Shown here piece by piece: positions 5,766 through 7,731 of a DNA stretch of 7,731 bases. Below the pieces are notes generated by a model. It was not told where the DNA came from and made no database searches. It worked only from the letters and a program-made list of their open reading frames with translations. This DNA is from an uncultured Clostridia bacterium (GTDB lineage: Bacteria; Bacillota_A; Clostridia; Peptostreptococcales; Anaerovoracaceae), in assembly GCA_945873875.1 (NCBI GenBank), contig CAMCER010000028.1, forward strand, positions 1-7,731. Direction: 5' to 3'. Numbering within the stretch: the stretch's first letter is position 1; every line of letters starts with the position of its first letter. The position numbers and the translations under genes are program-made.

Positions 5766-6992
5766 CTACTGCTGCGGATTCAGGAGTTTCGCGATGGCTT
5801 CTGCGCATCTTATGCACTTTTCTTTTGAGATGGATGCGATGGATACGCGGATGCCTTTTGCAAGTGATACGCAGTAGATGTCCTGCTTCTCCAGTTCTGC
5901 GCCCAGCCAGGCCGGATCATCACATGCGATGGTGGCGAAGAAGCCTGCATCGAAAGGCACACATTCCACGCCGTTTTCCCTCAGGACTCTCTCGAAGGTC
6001 CTTCCGCGTTCGAGAAGCATATCTCTGTACCCTCTTCTCTCCTTCGTAGCCTTTTCCAGCATTTTAGGATCGCTGAAGATCTTGCCCATGACTACCTGCA
6101 CAGAGCGGTTGCCGTTGGACCATGTGGCACGGGCTGAGAATTCAGTGACTCTCTTGAACTCTTCTGCGACTTCTTCTTCCTTTGCCATGCAGACGATGGC
6201 GCCGCAGCGCATGCCGTAGGCAGTGAGAGTCTTTGAAGCACTATATCCGAAAATCGGAAGAACTGTGTCTTTAAGTTTTTCAAGTTTAGGTATGAATGCA
6301 CGTACCTCTTCATCTTCTCCTGCATAATCGATATATGCCACATCGATGAAAAGAACTGTTCTGCAGGATGCCGCGTTAAGGATATCTATTACTTTATCCC
6401 AGTCATCCAGAGTCATTGAATAACCTGTAGGGTTATTTGCCGGAGTATTGAGCATGAGAACTATCTGATCCTGCACAGCAGCAAGTTCATTTATGCGTTT
6501 TTTCAGATCTCCGTCGTTGAAATTCCCTTCATCATCAAAGAATCTGAAAGTCTCCATCTTTCTTCCGTGCTCGCTGCAGATGCTTTTATAGTTGGCCCAG
6601 CACCAGTCGTGTGTCAGGACAGCCTCTCCACGTTTAGAATAGTTTGCGATGACACTGGTTATGCTTCCCGTTCCTCCCGGAGTAGCACATACGCGAACAT
6701 GCCGGGACGGCATCAGTTTTCCGAAGAGCGCTCTTTTTACTGCTTCCTGGAAAGCCGGTGTCCCTGCAATAGGCGCATACTCTGCGTAATCTTCAGGTGA
6801 CAGACTGCTTATGGCCTCAGCCACAGATGACATGATGACCAGTTCCCCGTCATCATCAAGCAGTGCCCCGATAGTTGCGTTGATCACCGCATCTTTGCCT
6901 TTTTTCCTGATAGCAGCCTTGGCTCTGCCGCTGAGTGAGAAGACTTTGTCTTCTGTCGGGATCACTCTGTTGTTTTCTTCTGCAAATATCAC
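5766..6992 (-). CDS. PLP-dependent class I aminotransferase, AspC/TyrB-like
   Basis: This is a 408-residue fold-type I PLP enzyme of the usual length for aspartate or aromatic aminotransferases. The Schiff-base lysine is K254 in SASKTLTAYGMRCG (251-264), whose S-x-S-K-x4-Y-G-x-R-x-G form points to the AspC/TyrB subgroup. R262 would hold the cofactor phosphate. N187 in NNPTG (186-190), D217 and Y220 in FIDVAY and the aromatic W130 fit cofactor contacts. R382 in GIRVSIASI matches the arginine that binds the substrate alpha-carboxylate. All key residues are present. Likely substrates are aspartate/2-oxoglutarate or aromatic amino acids; sequence alone does not decide. The start is GTG at 6992, supported by a perfect AAGGAGG eight bases upstream. 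That site overlaps the TAA of the carboxyltransferase gene, so the two are probably translationally coupled. An oxaloacetate-handling enzyme next door favours aspartate formation (inference). Confidence 0.93.
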   Translation of the reverse strand: MIFAEENNRVIPTEDKVFSLSGRAKAAIRKKGKDAVINATIGALLDDDGELVIMSSVAEAISSLSPEDYAEYAPIAGTPAFQEAVKRALFGKLMPSRHVRVCATPGGTGSITSVIANYSKRGEAVLTHDWCWANYKSICSEHGRKMETFRFFDDEGNFNDGDLKKRINELAAVQDQIVLMLNTPANNPTGYSMTLDDWDKVIDILNAASCRTVLFIDVAYIDYAGEDEEVRAFIPKLEKLKDTVLPIFGYSASKTLTAYGMRCGAIVCMAKEEEVAEEFKRVTEFSARATWSNGNRSVQVVMGKIFSDPKMLEKATKERRGYRDMLLERGRTFERVLRENGVECVPFDAGFFATIACDDPAWLGAELEKQDIYCVSLAKGIRVSIASISKEKCIRCAEAIAKLLNPQQ

Positions 6993-7000
6993 TTTTTATT

Positions 7001-7007
7001 CCTCCTT
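7001..7007 (-). promoter_or_regulatory. Ribosome binding site overlapping the upstream stop codon
   Basis: TAAGGAGG on the minus strand combines the TAA of the carboxyltransferase gene with the AAGGAGG of the aminotransferase gene. It lies eight bases before the GTG start and supports that non-ATG start. Confidence 0.88.
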
Positions 7008-7731
7008 ATGCAGGGTAAGCCTTGTTTTCTGAATCGATCAGATCAGGATCCACTTTGTTTTTCAGAGCATTCCTTCTCTTGAAATAATCGATGGCTACCT
7101 GTGCGAAGAGAGCGTATGTGAGAACGTCCTCGTCCTTTTCGCTGTATTCTTTCACTTCTTCTCTCAGAGTCTCCAGTTCAGGCTCCAGCAGGTCTGCCGG
7201 TCTGCATGTGATTATCTCGTCCTTGTCCACTTTAGCCTGCACTTCCGGATTCATAGGAAGTGTGGTAGCGCCGTACTTTCCTTTGAGCAGTTCCTGTGTC
7301 TCCTTTGAAAGGATAGCATATCTTCCGCCCATGAGCACATTGAGCACTGCCTGAGTTCCTACGATCTGTGATGATGGTGTTACCAGAGGCGGCATACCCA
7401 GGTCATTCCTTACCTGCGGTATCTCTCTGAGAACGTCCATGTATTTATCTTCAGCATTCTGATCTTTCAGCTGGGAGATAAGATTGGAGAGCATTCCTCC
7501 CGGCACCTGATAGATCAGTGTCTTTATATCTGTAGCCAGTACCTTGGTGGACATGAGTCCGCTTTCAAGAGCTTTTTCTCTTACTCCCACGAAGTGATCT
7601 GCGATCTTTTCCAGGATATGCTGGTCAAGTCCTGTGTCATGTTCTGTTCCTGCAAAAGTCTCAACCATTACTTCTGTAGCCGGCTGGCTGGTTCCTGATG
7701 AGAATGGTGAGATAGCAGTGTCCAGTCCGTC
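7006..7731 (-). CDS. Carboxyltransferase subunit (pyruvate carboxylase subunit B / oxaloacetate decarboxylase alpha type), C-terminal part
   Basis: The frame is open from the window edge, so the gene is cut at its 5' end and 241 residues are visible. The first visible residues, DGLDTAISPFSSGTSQPATE, match the end of the carboxyltransferase TIM barrel (HMGL-like domain). The next Met, at 7668, is internal and not the start. YQVPGGMLSNL and the conserved MPPLVTPSSQIVGTQAVLNVL block belong to the conserved carboxylase domain of the PYC/OADA family. The metal-ligand HxH motif should lie outside the window. The protein ends in NKAYPA soon after the conserved carboxylase domain and has no biotin-carrier domain (no AMKM site). 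The biotinylated partner must therefore be a separate protein. It moves a carboxyl group between biotin and pyruvate/oxaloacetate. Direction (carboxylase or sodium-pumping decarboxylase) depends on unseen partners. It is followed by the aminotransferase after 13 bases. Confidence 0.92.
   Translation of the reverse strand, partial: DGLDTAISPFSSGTSQPATEVMVETFAGTEHDTGLDQHILEKIADHFVGVREKALESGLMSTKVLATDIKTLIYQVPGGMLSNLISQLKDQNAEDKYMDVLREIPQVRNDLGMPPLVTPSSQIVGTQAVLNVLMGGRYAILSKETQELLKGKYGATTLPMNPEVQAKVDKDEIITCRPADLLEPELETLREEVKEYSEKDEDVLTYALFAQVAIDYFKRRNALKNKVDPDLIDSENKAYPA

Noticed and set aside
7006..7668. The carboxyltransferase read as a complete 220-residue gene starting at 7668
   Set aside because: The frame stays open to the window edge, and the 21 codons before this Met match the conserved TIM-barrel end. 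The gene is truncated by the window and is not short.

Overview
The window is a gene-dense stretch of bacterial chromosome in which every gene I can support lies on the minus strand. Transcription therefore runs from base 7731 towards base 1. The Shine-Dalgarno sites (AAGGAGG, AAGGAG), the consensus sigma-A type promoters, the oxygen-sensitive style of metabolism and the protein families (LTA-synthase-like sulfatase, stand-alone carboxyltransferase, TM1586-type nitroreductase, DHPS-like MBL hydrolase) suggest an anaerobic member of the Firmicutes, probably class Clostridia. I cannot name a genus. No tRNA, rRNA, CRISPR array or insertion sequence was seen.

Region A (7731 to about 5705) is the end of a metabolic operon. 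It holds the C-terminal 241 residues of a carboxyltransferase subunit (pyruvate carboxylase subunit B or oxaloacetate decarboxylase alpha type), cut by the window edge. An AspC/TyrB-like aminotransferase with a GTG start follows after 13 bases, and its ribosome binding site overlaps the upstream stop codon. A strong rho-independent terminator closes the unit. The pairing suggests oxaloacetate made or used by the first enzyme is linked to aspartate by the second.

Region B (5650 to about 4323) holds a two-domain nitroreductase with its own extended -10 promoter and a perfect ribosome binding site. A PaaI-type hotdog thioesterase follows.

Region C (about 4322 to 911) is a cell-envelope pair: a membrane acyltransferase (acyltransferase-3, fucose 4-O-acetylase-like) and then a polytopic LTA-synthase-like phosphoglycerol transferase. 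Between them is the most notable regulatory site of the window: a promoter with perfect TTGACA and TATAAT boxes at 17-bp spacing, whose spacer is itself an inverted repeat. The acyltransferase upstream region also carries repeats and a hairpin.

Region D (910 to 1) holds an MBL-fold hydrolase and, one or ten bases after its stop, the first ~20 codons of what looks like an aldo/keto reductase that runs off the window. These may be read from the same promoter as the LTA-synthase-like gene, because no terminator is evident between them. I found no sign of an entirely new system. The regulatory sites are the best leads.
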